Numbered from the stretch's first letter, positions 1 to 12,453 are shown. The stretch: 64,000 nt of DNA from Fomes fomentarius (GCA_022606135.1 JABYQN010000004.1:1302001-1366000); one strand, 5' to 3'. The notes: generated from the letters alone by a model not told the origin. A program made the numbers and translations.

Positions 1-1982
1 AGTACACTTGTTGCTTGTCCAGCGCGACGAGGCCGTTCGTGTCGGTGAGTCCTCCTCTTTTTACACCCCACTCTTCGACACGATGATACCTTTCGTTTAC
101 CTTGAGTGGTGTTGCTTTACCAGTGGCATTCACGATGCTTGGAGTTTTTTTGTCATAGTTACACTGATCGGTATACCATACTTCCGTCTGATAGTTTGAC
201 TGACGTTCTGTCTCTTACCAGATGCGGTCACGCTGGTTGCCTTGTGCAGTAGGATGACGAGGCTGCTGTAATCTTTGGAGGTGAGCTCCATTCCACAGCA
301 CGGTGATCATGCTTCCCATGTTGTTGCGACGCGATGAGTTATAATCATTCAAACTAGAGTATCTGAGAGTCTAAGGCTCGATGCTTTACATTTATCTGTC
401 AATCCCCTGATCACCCTTGCCGTTGCCCCCTTACGTACAAGAGCTGCTGGACTCGATTGCTGACTATGGTTACATCTGTAGGTCCACTGGTAGGTGGCTG
501 GCTTGTGTCAATGTCACTAAGTGTATTGTGTAAGTCTTTGTTGCATGCATTCGAGGAGCTGTGATGTAATCAATGGAGTTACCGCCTGACACGTGTCTAC
601 GGACATTGTGGTTCATGACGACAATTCCAAGGCTGTTTTTTCATGCTGAGCTGCTTTTCTCGTTATTCTTGTCGCACTTCCTAACCCCTTGCACAGACAG
701 ATCCCCACCCCTAACGATGAGCGTAATACGATGACCCTGAGCACCATGCTGGTGAGTTGAAGTCACTTTTCGTATCTATATGATGTTTTTATCACGACGG
801 TCTTCGTATCCTCGCTGCCGAAAATGCCCGCCACAGCTCAAATTCTCGGGCAACCCCTTCTGATCCTGCACGATTGTCTTGCATCGATTGATTGCTGATA
901 TATGTTTGTAGTGTGTGTTTGGGTCAAAGCCGGGGTTGTCGTGAAGTTATCTGTGTTCAGGTGTAGCATAGTGAGTATCTTTATATACGATGTTGAATTA
1001 TTAGAAGGCACGGTCCAGTCTCAACGAGTCGTCATCACATTATCAACTAGAATCTGTTGCTGCGTCACGGCATTGATCGATATACAATTGCGTTCTGAAA
1101 AATAAAACTCGCAGTGACCCGTTCCTGATTACGTTCGACAGATCTAAAAGTGTATGTGGAATATCCATTAATAACGACGGGACTAATAGAGCACTTTGGT
1201 GAGTGGTCGTTCTTTGCGTTTGGGGTAGCTTAGCCTCTCAAACTGTACGTAGTGATCCCGTAAATGTGTACGGCGTTTCATCGGTCTACTTCGCATGCGA
1301 GACAATTCAGGGTGTCGTATACACCTTCCTTGTCTGCCACAACATTCTGGTCTGCCGTAACTTCCTGGTGTGCCGTCATATTCAAACCGCAATCGATCTC
1401 TTGAGCTCCTATCAGGAAGAATGGTCCGTCCCCTTGTTCGTCATGTACAGAACTCAGAGAGCTGAGCGCTGATTCCGTAGCTAGCAAGATGAGCCCGCGA
1501 GCTAAAATTTTCACATTGGGTGTACGGCAGCATGAGCTTGTACCTCATCGTGAACCAACGCCCGAACAAAAACGGCGCTGGAAAGGTGGCATGCCACCCC
1601 AGTATGGCGCTGAAACGGAATCTTGTATTGCCATACGGTAGTCCCATGTTCGATTGCCGCCTTAGTCGGACACAACCTTGGCTTGCTTCTCAAAGTGGCC
1701 GCAGACTTTGCCTTATCGGGGCAGGCGACCTGTTGCTCGCCCTTTCACCTCCTTTCACGCGTACAACTGCGGACGATGATGTCACGGGCCGACACACGCC
1801 GCAAAGTGTACCTCCATCGACTTCCCGACCGCATGATACCAGCGTCGGAACGCAAGCACCGTCCGTGCGGGTGGCCGACTAACTGACTAACCCCGCAACA
1901 TTTCCTCGCCCACCATGCATCCTGCTCCATAAAAGCTGGCGACAGCGGCGTAACCTCCACCCACTCTCTCTATCATCCCCCC
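1..1982. other. no supportable intact gene; promoter of the esterase at its right end
   Basis: Apart from the MFS-like trace, only short uninterpretable reading frames are visible. The last 60 bases before the esterase ATG contain a CATAAAAG element near 1928-1935 that could act as a TATA box, followed by a pyrimidine-rich leader. Confidence 0.4.
380..545 (+). pseudogene. possible decayed MFS transporter trace
   Basis: Around 425-455 the + strand reads VAPLRTRA, and about 20 codons on, at 481-530, another frame reads VGPLVGGWL. This order and spacing resembles the VPLRxR ... GPLxGG stretch near helices 4-5 of 14-helix drug:proton MFS transporters. The two pieces are in different frames with stops between them, and I found no flanking exons that join. 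It may be a relic, a partly preserved multi-exon gene entering from outside the window, or chance. Confidence 0.22.
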
Positions 1983-4510
1983 ATGACCATACTCTCATCG
2001 TCTCTCGGCCTCCTGGGTCTCGTTCTTGCAGTCACAGCTGCAACCGACCCCAATACGGCTTGTGAGAACTTCACCCTCAGCATCCCCAACGTCCAACTAT
2101 CCCGCACTACACATTATTCCCTAGGCTCCCTCGTCAACGTATCCAATGCGTATTCTAGCATCGTGGCGTCCGACCTCCCCTCCTTCTGCCGGGTCGAGCT
2201 GGTCATCACGACGAATCCCACGGCGAACACCTCCGCTCTGACAGAAGTTTGGCTTCCCGACGATTGGAACGGCCGTGTGCTTACCGTTGGCAACGGTGGC
2301 ATTTCCGGAGGAGGTGTGTGGTCAAGCATGGTCGCGCCCGCGTGCGGAAACAGCGGCTAATCATCGCTGTGTGCAGTCACCGTTGCCGAACTAGGCCACG
2401 TCGCGGTGCCCCAAGGATGTCAGTGCTCCTGCCCCTTTCGCGTTTCCCTCCCTCCATCCGGACTTCCGTGACTATCGATTATACGTACCGACTGAAAGCT
2501 ATTTCAGTTGCGGGTATCTCGACGAACACGGGCCACGACGGTGATACTAACGATGGCGACTGGGCCGGTCCGGGCAACGATGTCAGGATTTGTCACAATA
2601 CGTGTCTCTTCGACAGCTGATCCACAGTGTTTCGTTTTTCACTGCAGGAAGCCATCACCGATTGGGGCTGGCGCGCCTTGCATCACAGCGTGGTCACGGG
2701 GAAGAAGATTGTGGAACAGTACTACGGAACGGCTGCGAATAACTCGTATTATATCGGCTGCTCCAACGGTCCGTACACATCTCCGCCCCCTCTCATGTCA
2801 TCACACCGCGAACCCTGACATATCCATGTGCTGTGACTCTCCGGCGTGTAGGTGGGCGACAAGGGTAACAACAGGACATTGGATCCCATACTGAACGGGC
2901 CGTCGCTAATTTTATTCCCTTGTGGCGTCTTTTCGCAGATTGAAGGAAGTGCAAGAATTTCCAGAGGACTTCGACGGCGTGGTACGTAACGTCCCCGCGT
3001 CAATGACGGCAGTTATCGCGCTCATCCTGCCCTCAGGTGGTCGGCTCCCCGGCCAATTGGTGGACACATCTGCAGGCATGGTCCATCCACCAGAATCTCA
3101 ACGTCCAACCGTCCACCTCTGAGCACTTCATGACCAGTGACACGTGGGAGAACGTTATCGCACCAGAGGTCATGCGACAGTGTGACGCTCAGGATGGGGT
3201 AGGTGCTCTCGGGTTCTGTATTTCCTCTCCGCGCGCGTGTCTAACGCCCCCGCACTTCCGTAGCTCGAGGACGGCATCATCAACGATCCGAGGACATGCA
3301 GGTGCGCGTATATAGATATCTTGCTTCCTCCGCTGCGAGCCGACCACCGCATATTCTTAACTGCCCGTATTTATAGCTTCCGCCCTGAGACCCTCACATG
3401 TCGCCCTGGTCAAAATGCCTCCACCTGCCTGACGGGGGACCAGATTGACGCGCTGCACCGTATCTACGCCGACTACTACGAAGCTAACCAGACATACGTG
3501 TTTGGTGGGTACTACCCCGGGGGCGAAAAACGCTACTACAGCGGCCTTGTCGGCCAGACCCAGTTCAAGATCGGACGGGCATACTTCCAGTTTATGGTAA
3601 CGAAGTGCGTGCCGATGTCCGTTCTCCGTGTCAACGCCACAGTCTCTTCACGAACGCTACGCTCCTACAGTGACACCGACTGGAAGATCCATCAGTATGA
3701 CGCAGACCTACTGGCGTTCGTCGACGAACTCGATCCGGGCAACGCCAACGTCAGTCATACCTCTCGCAGGATGTGCTTCCTCAGTGAAGTGGAAAGCGGT
3801 CACTGACGCATATCTCTTCAGGCAATCTCACCAAACCTCACAGCCTTCGCTGGCCCCGAGCACAACGGCAAGCTGCTTCAATACGTGGGCTGGGCGGACG
3901 AGCTCATCAGCCCCGGCAACTCGGTCCATTACTACGAGACCGTGTACAAATGGACGCGAGCGAACACGCACATGGATGTCAATGATTTCTACCGCTTCTT
4001 CACGGTTCCCGGAATGAACCACTGGTAAGTCCTTCACCGTAACGCTTGGGGGCCGCGTCCCGATACTGACCGCGGCTGGGCTTCTCCTGTAGCCATGTAA
4101 GTGTCCCTGCCTGCATCCTCATCGCCGATCACCACGGCTGAGCATGCTCCCGCGGTTCCCAAAAGGGCGGGTACGCGGCGAACGCCTTTGGTTCTGTCGA
4201 GCAGGCATCTAACAATAGCCCGCCGCTGTCCCTCGATCCGGAGCACAACATCCTTGCCGCGATGGTCCGCTGGGTCGAGCAAGGCGTCCCACCTGAGACA
4301 ATCACCGCCGTGTCATACAATGACAACAACGTCGCGAATGGCATCGGCTTCACTCGGCCGTTATGCAAGGTGCGTCTCTTGAAATGAGGACTGTCACATG
4401 GGTCTGAAGCTGATGGCCGTGATCTATATCAGTACCCCGCCATACTGCGATACCGGGGAGGTGACCCGAACAATGCCACCAGCTTTGAGTGTTCACTGAA
4501 GCAAGCGTGA
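1983..4510 (+). CDS. secreted tannase / feruloyl esterase family serine esterase
   Basis: The family hydrolyses ester bonds of gallotannins or feruloylated polysaccharides outside the cell. The N-terminus starts with a hydrophobic signal peptide (MTILSSSLGLLGLVLAVTAA). About ten exons join into one reading frame. The nucleophile elbow is GCSNGGRQG, with an intron after the first G codon of the GG (donor near 2770, acceptor near 2851). The acid region reads QYVGWADELISPGNS (near 3880-3920), and the histidine region reads FTVPGMNHC, giving the CS-D-HC pattern of the tannase family. The C-terminus carries LCKYP and FECSLKQA before TGA. The HC junction is made only if a 4-nt exon at 4093-4096 is used. 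No frameshift is needed, so the gene looks intact. Substrate (tannin or feruloyl ester) cannot be decided by eye. The start is the only ATG that gives a signal peptide. Confidence 0.88.
4093..4096 (+). other. predicted 4-nt microexon (CCAT) in the esterase gene
   Basis: The upstream exon ends ATG AAC CAC TG at 4024, followed by GTAAGT. CCAT stands between a cttctcctgtag acceptor and a gtaagtgt donor. The next exon starts GGC GGG TAC GCG at 4166 after an aaaag acceptor. TG + CCAT + GGC restores the frame and gives MNHCHGGYAANAFG, supplying the Cys of the conserved HC pair. Skipping it shifts the frame. Confidence 0.7.
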
Positions 4511-4764
4511 TACTATGCTCCGCTGGAGAAGGAATCAATCATATACCTTTCCCCCCCGTCTACTACCTTCTGATATGCCACACCGAGCCCTCAGACGTCT
4601 TGATGCGCAATACGCCGAAATAATATCGATCAGTGGTGATGTGTATACATAGTGGTGGAAAAGGTTATACTTGTACAACACACAACACAGGGGATCTCGA
4701 GAGACCTCAGCAATACAACGAACATGCGCCGACTTCATACATCACCCGTCCAGATTCCACGAGC

Positions 4765-6417
4765 TCACCACGACCTTGACCCATCGTCCACCATGGGCCC
4801 ATACCTCCTTTCCTCCGGCATCCTCCCGCCCTTGATGATCCCAAGCAGCCTCGCCGGGTTAGACACGCCAGCCTTCTCACACTGCTTCAAAATCTCCTCC
4901 AACCCAAACGGCCCCTGCCCACACTCCTCCGCATACTGCAGCAGCGTCTTTGCGTGGTCCATCATCATATTGCTCCGCTTCTCCCACTCGTCTGCCCGCA
5001 AGCGCCCGTGGTGGCTCTCGACGAATGCGCGGTCCCCCTTTTCGAGCGCCTCCATGTAGTATTCGCGCACGACGCCCTCGTCGAAGAACGTGTGGATGCC
5101 GTACGGGGAGCGGGCGGGCCGGTTCCAAAGCTCGCGCACGCGCAGCTCGAGCATGTTCGGGCTCTCGCCGTTCCAGGGCGCGAAGAGCGGCAGGCTCAGG
5201 CCGTGCACGCAAAATAGCGCTTCGTAGTCTTTCCGGATGTTGACGCCGTTCCCGACGCGGAACTGCAGTTGCAGGATGGCGTACTCGCCAGGGGCGAGTG
5301 CGAGGATGCCCCGTTCGGCGTTGATGACGCCTGCGGGCATGTTCCGGGGTGTGCAGTTCGTGACCTGGGCACGCAGCGAGTTGGATATCCGGAGTTCCAA
5401 AGTTAGCTGGTTGTGGTAAAGTACTCACGTCTGTACCATTGAAGTTGAGGACAGCCAGTCGCGGTTTCTTGTCCCATGGATCTTCAGGAACGAGCATCGC
5501 AGCGAAGGTGCCACTGAGTTTTAAAATAAAAGAGGATGGTTGGAGGACGGACAACGAAAGATGGTCGACGGAGAGGCATTTCGCTCCAGAGCTGTGGACA
5601 CAACGTACCTTGCAGATGTAAACTCGAAAATGCGATCACCCTCCCTCTTGCCCTTCATGACCAGCTCGACCACGTCTTCATAGCTTATCGCCTGAGTTTG
5701 GGCCCCGAGAATCAACGCCTTCTGCTTGTCCTTGCGCCGGTTCTGCACGAGGACACGCAGCGAGAGGAGGCTGCGCGTATACGAGCCAAATCTCTTAGCG
5801 TCCGCGGGGTCGCCCTTCTGCAGGATACGCTCGCGCACGGTCTCCTGCGTACCGCCCTCCCAAAGTACGGGCGTGAGGGGAAACTGGAGCCTATGATAGG
5901 CGTGAGGTCATGATGATGGACTTGATAAGAATACTTACAGCACATCGGCCCCTCCGTGGATAGACACCCAGCACCCTACGCCATCTCTGTGGCCCGAGGC
6001 GAAGATTGGTGCTGAGGCGAACTGAGCGTTGCCAACGGGCTCGGTCAAGAATGCGGTGGTGAACGGTGGGTGGACAAAGTTCTTGCACTCGTCTCTATGG
6101 CGAGCCTTGTAGTCCGAAACTTGGCAGTCTTTGTTGCAGTATCGTGCAGCCCTGCCACAGCGACGGGGTCGCTTGAGGACTCGTATCCATGCGACGGAGA
6201 AGAAGACAGCAGAACACACGACACTGGGCACTCACTTGCACACCGCGCACGCACGCAGGTTGAGCTCGTTCTTCTTGCCGCAAAAACTGCACTGGTGATA
6301 GACGGAGCGCTTCTGCTGCTTTTCTTGTCGTTTGGGCCCGCGCTGCATCTGACTCCTCCACATCAGATCGGCGGCGTCGATTGTGCCCGTGAAGATGTCG
6401 TGCGCGTTGGAAGGCAT
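4765..6417 (-). CDS. MYND-type zinc-finger protein
   Basis: Five or six exons on the minus strand. Exon 1 (ATG at 6417) encodes CSFCGKKN, then CAVCK. After an intron (about 6232-6156) the frame continues AARYCNKDCQVSDYKARHRDEC, completing the MYND C-x2-C, C-x2-C, C-x3-C, H-x3-C zinc pattern. The rest (PVLWEGGTQETVRERIL, DRIFEFTSASGTFAAMLVPEDPWDKKPRL, then ALAPGEYAILQLQFRVGNG, FFDEGVVREYYMEAL, RLLGIIKGGRMPEERRYGP) resembles an uncharacterised MYND family expanded in wood-decay basidiomycetes. Such fingers bind proline-rich partners. No SET domain is visible, so a methyltransferase role is not supported. The three-prime end lies 255 bases from the convergent esterase stop. Confidence 0.8.
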
Positions 6418-6419
6418 CT

Positions 6420-9400
6420 GAATGTTGGAGGCTATGTACAGTCGGGATGTGAGTGTGAGTTGAGAGATAGAAGACGAGCGGCTGCTGCTGGTGGGCAGAA
6501 TGCGCTTGAGAGGCTTGATGGGTATGATGAGGGCTAAATGGGCCCGGGGGTGACGTCAGTTTGTCAGCAGGACAACCGCTGACAGTGACAATTGTCGTGG
6601 CTACGGCCAATATGATATATCTCCACCACGAGTGAAGTCTGATGCCCGCAGCAGCAATGTTGGAAGATGGAGAATTTGTGCGAGTGAAAGGAGAAAAAGT
6701 CGTGTTGAGAACGCACCAGTATGTAGTCCGAAAACCACTCGCCCCGCACAGCCATATGCACATGTCCCAGCTCTTTGTCAGGGTGATCCAACCGCTCTTA
6801 TTATCAAAGTTACTAGGCTCCCCGTTATACACATTCTGGACACTGGCATTTTAGTGATCAGGTGAACAGGGGAGTTTGACGATAGAGGTGCAAGACGACG
6901 ACCAGGATACGACACGGCGAACAATGCACGTCCAGACATTGAGGAGCACACGTGAAGTCATTACAATTTAGACTACAATTGATCCAGTCTCCGATATAGT
7001 CACAGCTAGGGAGTCGAATGCTGCGTTCACAGGTATGGTTATGGAGATAGCTGCGAACCAAGGCAAGCCGTAAGATAGCATCATGTAGCTTCAATGCAGG
7101 GGCAAGCTCCGAACGCTGGGTTCATGGGACTCGCCTACACTGACGAACCGCACTCTCAGCTTGACTCGAACTCTTTCTCTCATGGTCTGGCCTTCAGGGC
7201 CAATGATACATAACCTTCACCATTCATCAACTCAATGTTTGAGTCTAAACCTTCGCCTTCATATCTATTTGAACCTATCCTACACCCGCCGGCAACGGTT
7301 TCGCGGGTACTGATACGATTATACGCTCCATACCGGCCTCACGGCCTACTAGAAAATGCAAGAGATCAGAAGGGCTTCATATCGGCAGAGTTCTGCAATC
7401 AAGTCGGCCCGCTGCGAGCACAATGCGGCCTTTAGTCCTGAAGTCGGCATGTACGATTGAATAAGATGCGAAACCTTGTAAAGGGGGAGAAAGAGCGATG
7501 TGCCTACAAGTAGATTGATGACGTTGACGTTGAGCAAGTACTTGAGAAGAACGGTGGCAGGTGAAAGGGAACGGGCTTTCGCCCAATGCCGTTCCAGTAC
7601 GCACAAGCGCTAGCGCTCGGTCCGAGTGCGGTCCGAATCAGACCGAAATCATGCTTCATCGGGGCGTGGTTTACTCTTTGAAGTCTTGCCTCACCACGCT
7701 CAGCAGGCCATCTTCTGCAAACATCCGCACATCGGAAAACAATTTTGCTAATATGGCAACGCCGTTGTTGCTCCGTTGAATGTTGCGGCGGTACGGACCT
7801 ACGAGTTCCTCCGACTACCGTGTAGATTAACTTCGACGTTGGCAAGCCACCTTCTCACCCAGAACCGGATCTCGAGCTCGGCTTCTGGCAGAGGGTCTGC
7901 CCGCGATGTCCTATCTATGAACTCTAAGCACAGTCCACTCAGACGGAGCCGTCGCGGACGGGTACGCCCGAGAGAAGGGGGAGGCTACCGAACATCCAAC
8001 TTACACGGGTAGTACGTTCCCACCTCGTCACGGCGGACGTAACGCGTGGACCGGTCATCAGAAGGGCCAGCAGGCTTCGGCTTCGTCAGTTCAGGCCGGT
8101 GAATCAGAACCTCAGTATCCAGTACTCAGGCTTCAGGAACAGGCAGGGAGCCCGGTGTGTAACTGCGACTTAGAGCACCCAGAGCACCAGAAATCGAAGA
8201 TGCCTACTGGACGTATCTGCCACTGAGCACGGCTCGGAGCTTTAACTCTCATGAGCACTGACTCTCTCGCCGGTCTTCTAGGGCCACACCACGTCTTCCC
8301 CATCCAGGAGCGCGGTGCACAGCCCGGCGAGGCTTTACAAGATATTGACGTACACCGCTGCCATCTAAACTTCGAACCTTCTCGTGTCGAGCGCGTGCTC
8401 GGGATGGATGGATGGCAAGCTCAAGGCAATCAAAGGCAAACGCGTGCTGCTACCAGACACCAGCGTCGCACTACCGCCATCTCCTTCGACCTTTCCACCC
8501 CTCGCGCTTCGTGCTACTACTTCCCTGTTCACATGCGTGCGTGCACACTCAAATCCGTCTCGCGCGCTCCGGGCTGCCCACTGTGACGGGCCAACTTGAC
8601 GGTCCACTCCGACGGTAATCCCCGTTCCTAGGAACACCACAGTCGGCTCGGCAGCCCTCGGCTCGTGGTGCACGAAGTCAGCCCGGAGGTGTTCTCATGA
8701 TTTCGTACGTCGCAGCCACGCCGCAATGGTGGGCATGGATAGAAGGGTGGAGCACATCATCGCGGTACTCACCGACGAATTTCCATGTGATCATCGCCGG
8801 CGGAGGTAGCTCAGTACGTGCAAATATACCGTTGAAGTTGCAACGGCTCCGAAAGGTGCAGGCTTGGAAAGAAGGTCAGACCTGAAACGTTCGCTCCCAA
8901 TACTCTCCAACCCCAACGCGGTATCTCTACTCCCTATTAGTCTCGACCGCCGCCGATATCGATGAGGACGCCGTCGGTGGTTGAGCCGTTACCAAATTGA
9001 GCCCGATCCCAAACCAGCCAAGGCCGAGAAGTGCTTGGGGGTTCGACGTTACTGAATCCGAGATGTCAGCCCGGGGCATCGGACCACTCCAGCTGTACGA
9101 AATATCGGCCGCCGTATAAGCGGTGGTTATGACGTCATTCTGCACAGTCCACATTCAGTTCTAACAGCGGGGGAGACAACGACGCCAACGCCGGATACTC
9201 GAAAAAAATGGCGGGATTAACATACACATGAACCCGACCTTTCGTCCCCGCCGGCACATGGTTCGAATCCCGGGACGCTCAGGCATCCGGGAAGAAAGGT
9301 AGCCACCTTGAAATAGCCACACGCTTGAACGTCGACACCATTCCAGCGTACTTAGTACGTGTACATACTCAGTCGGACGGGTGGGATCACATTAAGGCAC

Positions 9401-9700
9401 TACGCAACCGGGAGGTACCGGTGAACTGCCAGTGGTGGAAAGAGGAAAATAGCTTTGATTGTACGTGTGCGGTCGGTGGCAAAATGTGTGCGAATCGGGT
9501 GGATCATGATACAATGGGTGTGCGTGCAAGTCCGTGTATTTCTCATGTACCGTTTGTCAATCGGTGTAGTGTTTCGTAAAGGATTTACCGCGCTAGTAAT
9601 GCTGGCATACGCGTAACATTCTTCCCTTCCTCCCGCCGCGCAATTAACGCCAGCCGACTCTTGCCACTCCTCCACCGCACGAAAAGATGAAACAGAATGA
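6420..9700. other. 3.3 kb without a recognisable gene
   Basis: Neither strand shows a conserved domain or a convincing series of splice-linked exons. The first few hundred bases are the upstream region of the MYND gene. Short reading frames near 8250-8680 and 8930-9150 have no recognisable motifs. A GGTTCGAATCC stretch at about 9252-9262 resembles a tRNA B box but lacks a tRNA fold around it. Confidence 0.4.
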
Positions 9701-11080
9701 TCAAACCGGGCTTTCATTCGCCCTGAAGCCGTTGGCCGGGACAGCACCTGCTCCGCTGACGGATGACGCTGGACTCGTCTCGTTTGGAGCGAGCGGCTTC
9801 TCCGCATGCCGCGTCATGGTCCTGCCATTGATACTGCGGGAGCGGCCGCGCGCCGAAGACATGGAGTTGCGCACCACCGACTGGGCGTGGTGCACAGGGT
9901 CTACGGGCGACTCCCGATAGTCTACGTTGTCTTGACCGGGGTTGAGCCGTAAGTACTTGATACTGCGTTTTTGCAAGATGAAACACACGTGAGTGAGCGG
10001 TGTGTATGAAGACTCGGTTAGAGGGCAAGAGGAGGACGCACTGTTTCAATAGGGCGTAGAATCCAGCTCCCAGGAGCGCGCCGAGGAACGGACCAAGCCA
10101 ATACTACGAGCGCAGGCAGTGAAACAAGGGGGGGGAGAAATCAGTGGTGGAATGAGAATGCGAAATGGGGAACATACCACCCAGTGCGAGTTGTATGGGA
10201 AGCCAGTGACTACGGCCGGACCGAACGCCCGAGCAGTGTTCATCCCTGCGCCAGTGAAGTACACCGCCCACCTGAAGAAGAGACGTAGACAGAGGGTCAA
10301 TGTGGGTCGATGTCGGTACCGCAAAATAAGCGTTCGGACTCACAAATGGCACACGAACAAAGTGAGACCGATGCCGATCTTAATGAGCATGTCGTTAGCG
10401 ACCATGACGATAACCCCGTTACAGCTAAAGAGCCGACGTACCGGAGCAAATGGTGTAGCGCTATGCTTCTCCGCGGCCAACATGAGCACAGCAAGCACGA
10501 GCGCACTGGTGATGAACATCTCGATGAAGACGCCTTGCGCGCGGTTAACTCCTGGGCCGAGGAATGTGCTGTGGACGCGCATGAGCGTAGTCCGGAGGTG
10601 ATGAGCAACTGAGATGAGTACTCACTTGGAAGCAAGAGGACCGGGGGTGAGCGCGTAAATGATAGCTGCAGCTGTGATGCCGCCGAGCAGCTGAGCTATG
10701 CAGTACAGCACGAAGCGGACAGGACCGATGACGCCAGTGATCAGGAGTGCGAGGGTGACATTAGGGTTGAAAAGGCCACCGGTAACGCGGTAGAACAGCC
10801 AGACGGCGGAGAGCAGGCTGAAGCCGAAGCTCAACGAAATGTACATGTCGCGTACGATGTTGGACGCCTGTGATGTCGAAGATGCCTCGCTCTGCGAGGC
10901 TTGCACGCCACCAAAGGCAAGGAGAAGAAAGAACGATGTGCCGACATACTCCAGCAGAGCTGCATAAACATCTTCCTTGATGCGCGAGAAGAAAGATTTA
11001 TTGGCTTCGGCGGGAGAAGGTTCATTTGGGAAATCTGGGTCGATGGTGTGGGCGAGCCCGCGTCGACTGGAAGACGGCAT
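9701..11080 (-). CDS. aquaporin (MIP family channel)
   Basis: Major intrinsic protein moving water or small solutes across a membrane. The start chosen is ATG at 11080 ([11 protein letters not shown]); the frame stays open upstream but runs through a 10-bp repeat array. Exons in order encode the first half with TM1 ([16 protein letters not shown]) and loop [13 protein letters not shown]. The second half follows ([29 protein letters not shown]), then [60 protein letters not shown], and a polar tail ending ANESPV. Both NPA boxes are altered: NPN in loop B and NTA in loop E. Introns are at about 10623-10574, 10470-10400, 10345-10275, 10180-10110 and 10042-9966. It belongs to the fungal water or facultative channel group; permeability cannot be inferred. 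Confidence 0.88.
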
Positions 11081-11168
11081 GTTTGTTGCACGATAGAGGG
11101 AGGAGGTGAAGTGATGAATGGCATTGTCGCTCGGAGCGAAGCGGCTTATGTACATGGATTGCGGCTGG

Positions 11169-11218
11169 CATGGGCTGACATGGGCTGACATGGGCTGACA
11201 TGGGCTAGCATGGGCTGG
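11169..11218 (+). repeat. five tandem copies of a 10-bp unit (catgggctga)
   Basis: Units start at 11169, 11179, 11189, 11199 and 11209. The first three are identical, and the last two end in ag and gg. The array lies 89-138 bases upstream of the aquaporin ATG, within its promoter or leader. Confidence 0.95.
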
Positions 11219-11454
11219 CGGCGGGGACAGTACAGGAGCGGACCCGATCTTCACAATACGTCACATCTCCCTAGTTCGGAGGTATGTGCGATGGAGTGCT
11301 ATTGAACCCGCCGCACGGACTGGCGGAAATGACCTCTTGGTAGGCTTGAGATGGTTAGTTGTGATACTCCACAACAGACGGGGGCTATCGCTTCGCCTAA
11401 TGCGTCCAACAAAGTAGTGAGATCACCGACGACGCAAGGGGCGCATGCGCACTT

Positions 11455-12235
11455 TCAATCCCAATCGATCCTCTTGCCGCGGCTACGCTTCACCTCCTTG
11501 CGCTTGTCTTGCTCCAGCCGTCGGCGTGCCTTGTCAGCCTCTGCGAGCTTCCGGACGCGTTCCTGTTGCTCCTGTGAAGGTTCGTTCACCAACCCGGCGG
11601 ATGCAGCGGATACAATCAGCGAATGCAGCTAAGATGATCGGACGGGGTGAGCTATTGCATCAGAGGCGTCGTGCACGGGGGACACACTTTTGCTAGGCAA
11701 TCTTGCACGTTCTGCGGTTGCGATCGGTAGACGCTGGACGTGAGCAGTATCGACTGAGATGACGAAACGTATGCAGGCTATGCTCGGAATCAAGTTGCAG
11801 CGTAGTGACCACGCGAGGGAGGAACTAGGCACCGACCGTTTTCCGGATAGCGTCGCGTGCCCAGGAAGGAATCCACGGCGCGTCAATGGGACAACGAAGG
11901 GTGGCCTTTGTGTTGACTTTGTTGACGTTCTACACCACACTAGTCAGTACTTGTGTCTGCTTGCGCTGAATGTCATTGCAAGGTCATACCTGCCCACCTG
12001 GTCCCGAACTACGTGAGTATGTGAACTCAACACTATTTTTCGGGATTGATTGGCTCCTAAACCTTTCTATCCATGTCCTCGCCTCCGCACTTTGTTCTGC
12101 GTTCTCAATGGCCGGTAAGGCGGGTGGTATGGGCAAGCCATGCTGACTTGAATGCACGCCTCTCCTTATGAGAAAGGTTTGTAGTAGTTTTGGGCATGTG
12201 GGCCTATTGATGAGACCCTGAGAAATGTGCTGCAT
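11455..12235 (-). CDS. PTH4: mitochondrial peptide-release / ribosome-rescue factor, ICT1/Pth4 type
   Basis: The family hydrolyses peptidyl-tRNA on stalled mitochondrial ribosomes through a GGQ motif. Exon 1 (12235-11990) begins MQHISQGLINRPTC with an Arg-containing, acid-poor leader fitting mitochondrial import. It ends SVEFTYSRSSGPGGQ, the catalytic GGQ. Exon 2 (11929-11837) gives NVNKVNTKATLR and PWIPSWARDAIRK. Exon 3 gives SSVYRSQPQNVQDCLAK. The last exon has the basic tail ARRRLEQDKRKEVKRSRGKR and ends IDWD. The basic C-terminal tail after a GGQ domain, with no codon-recognition domain, separates it from RF1/RF2. About 191 residues fits the family. It lies head-to-head with TSC13, with 218 bases between the start codons. 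Confidence 0.9.
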
Positions 12236-12453
12236 AGGCAAAGCACGTTGTGGCCGCAGATTTGCACGCGTACACGATTCTGCTGGTCGTGGTGGATGTC
12301 GGGAAGAGAGTCAGAAGCGATTCCGGGAAGAGCGGAGCATTGCCGCAAAAGGCAGGTTGCGTCCGCCACGCGACGCCCAGGGCTGATTGCTGCTCCCATC
12401 CACTCAGACCTGTTATCCGGCATATTTGTTTGTCTTGCTCTACACAACGCGAC
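12236..12453. promoter_or_regulatory. shared intergenic promoter, ICT1-like / TSC13
   Basis: These 218 bases are all that separates two divergent start codons, so both promoters must lie here or overlap the first exons. No clear TATA box was seen. Confidence 0.5.

Noticed and set aside
9240..9290. tRNA gene suggested by GGTTCGAATCC
   Set aside because: The T-stem does not pair well (CATGG against CCCGG) and no A box or matching acceptor stem was found upstream.
11081..11254. Longer aquaporin N-terminus
   Set aside because: The added residues would be translated from the 10-bp tandem repeat, and the ATG at 11080 fits the family.
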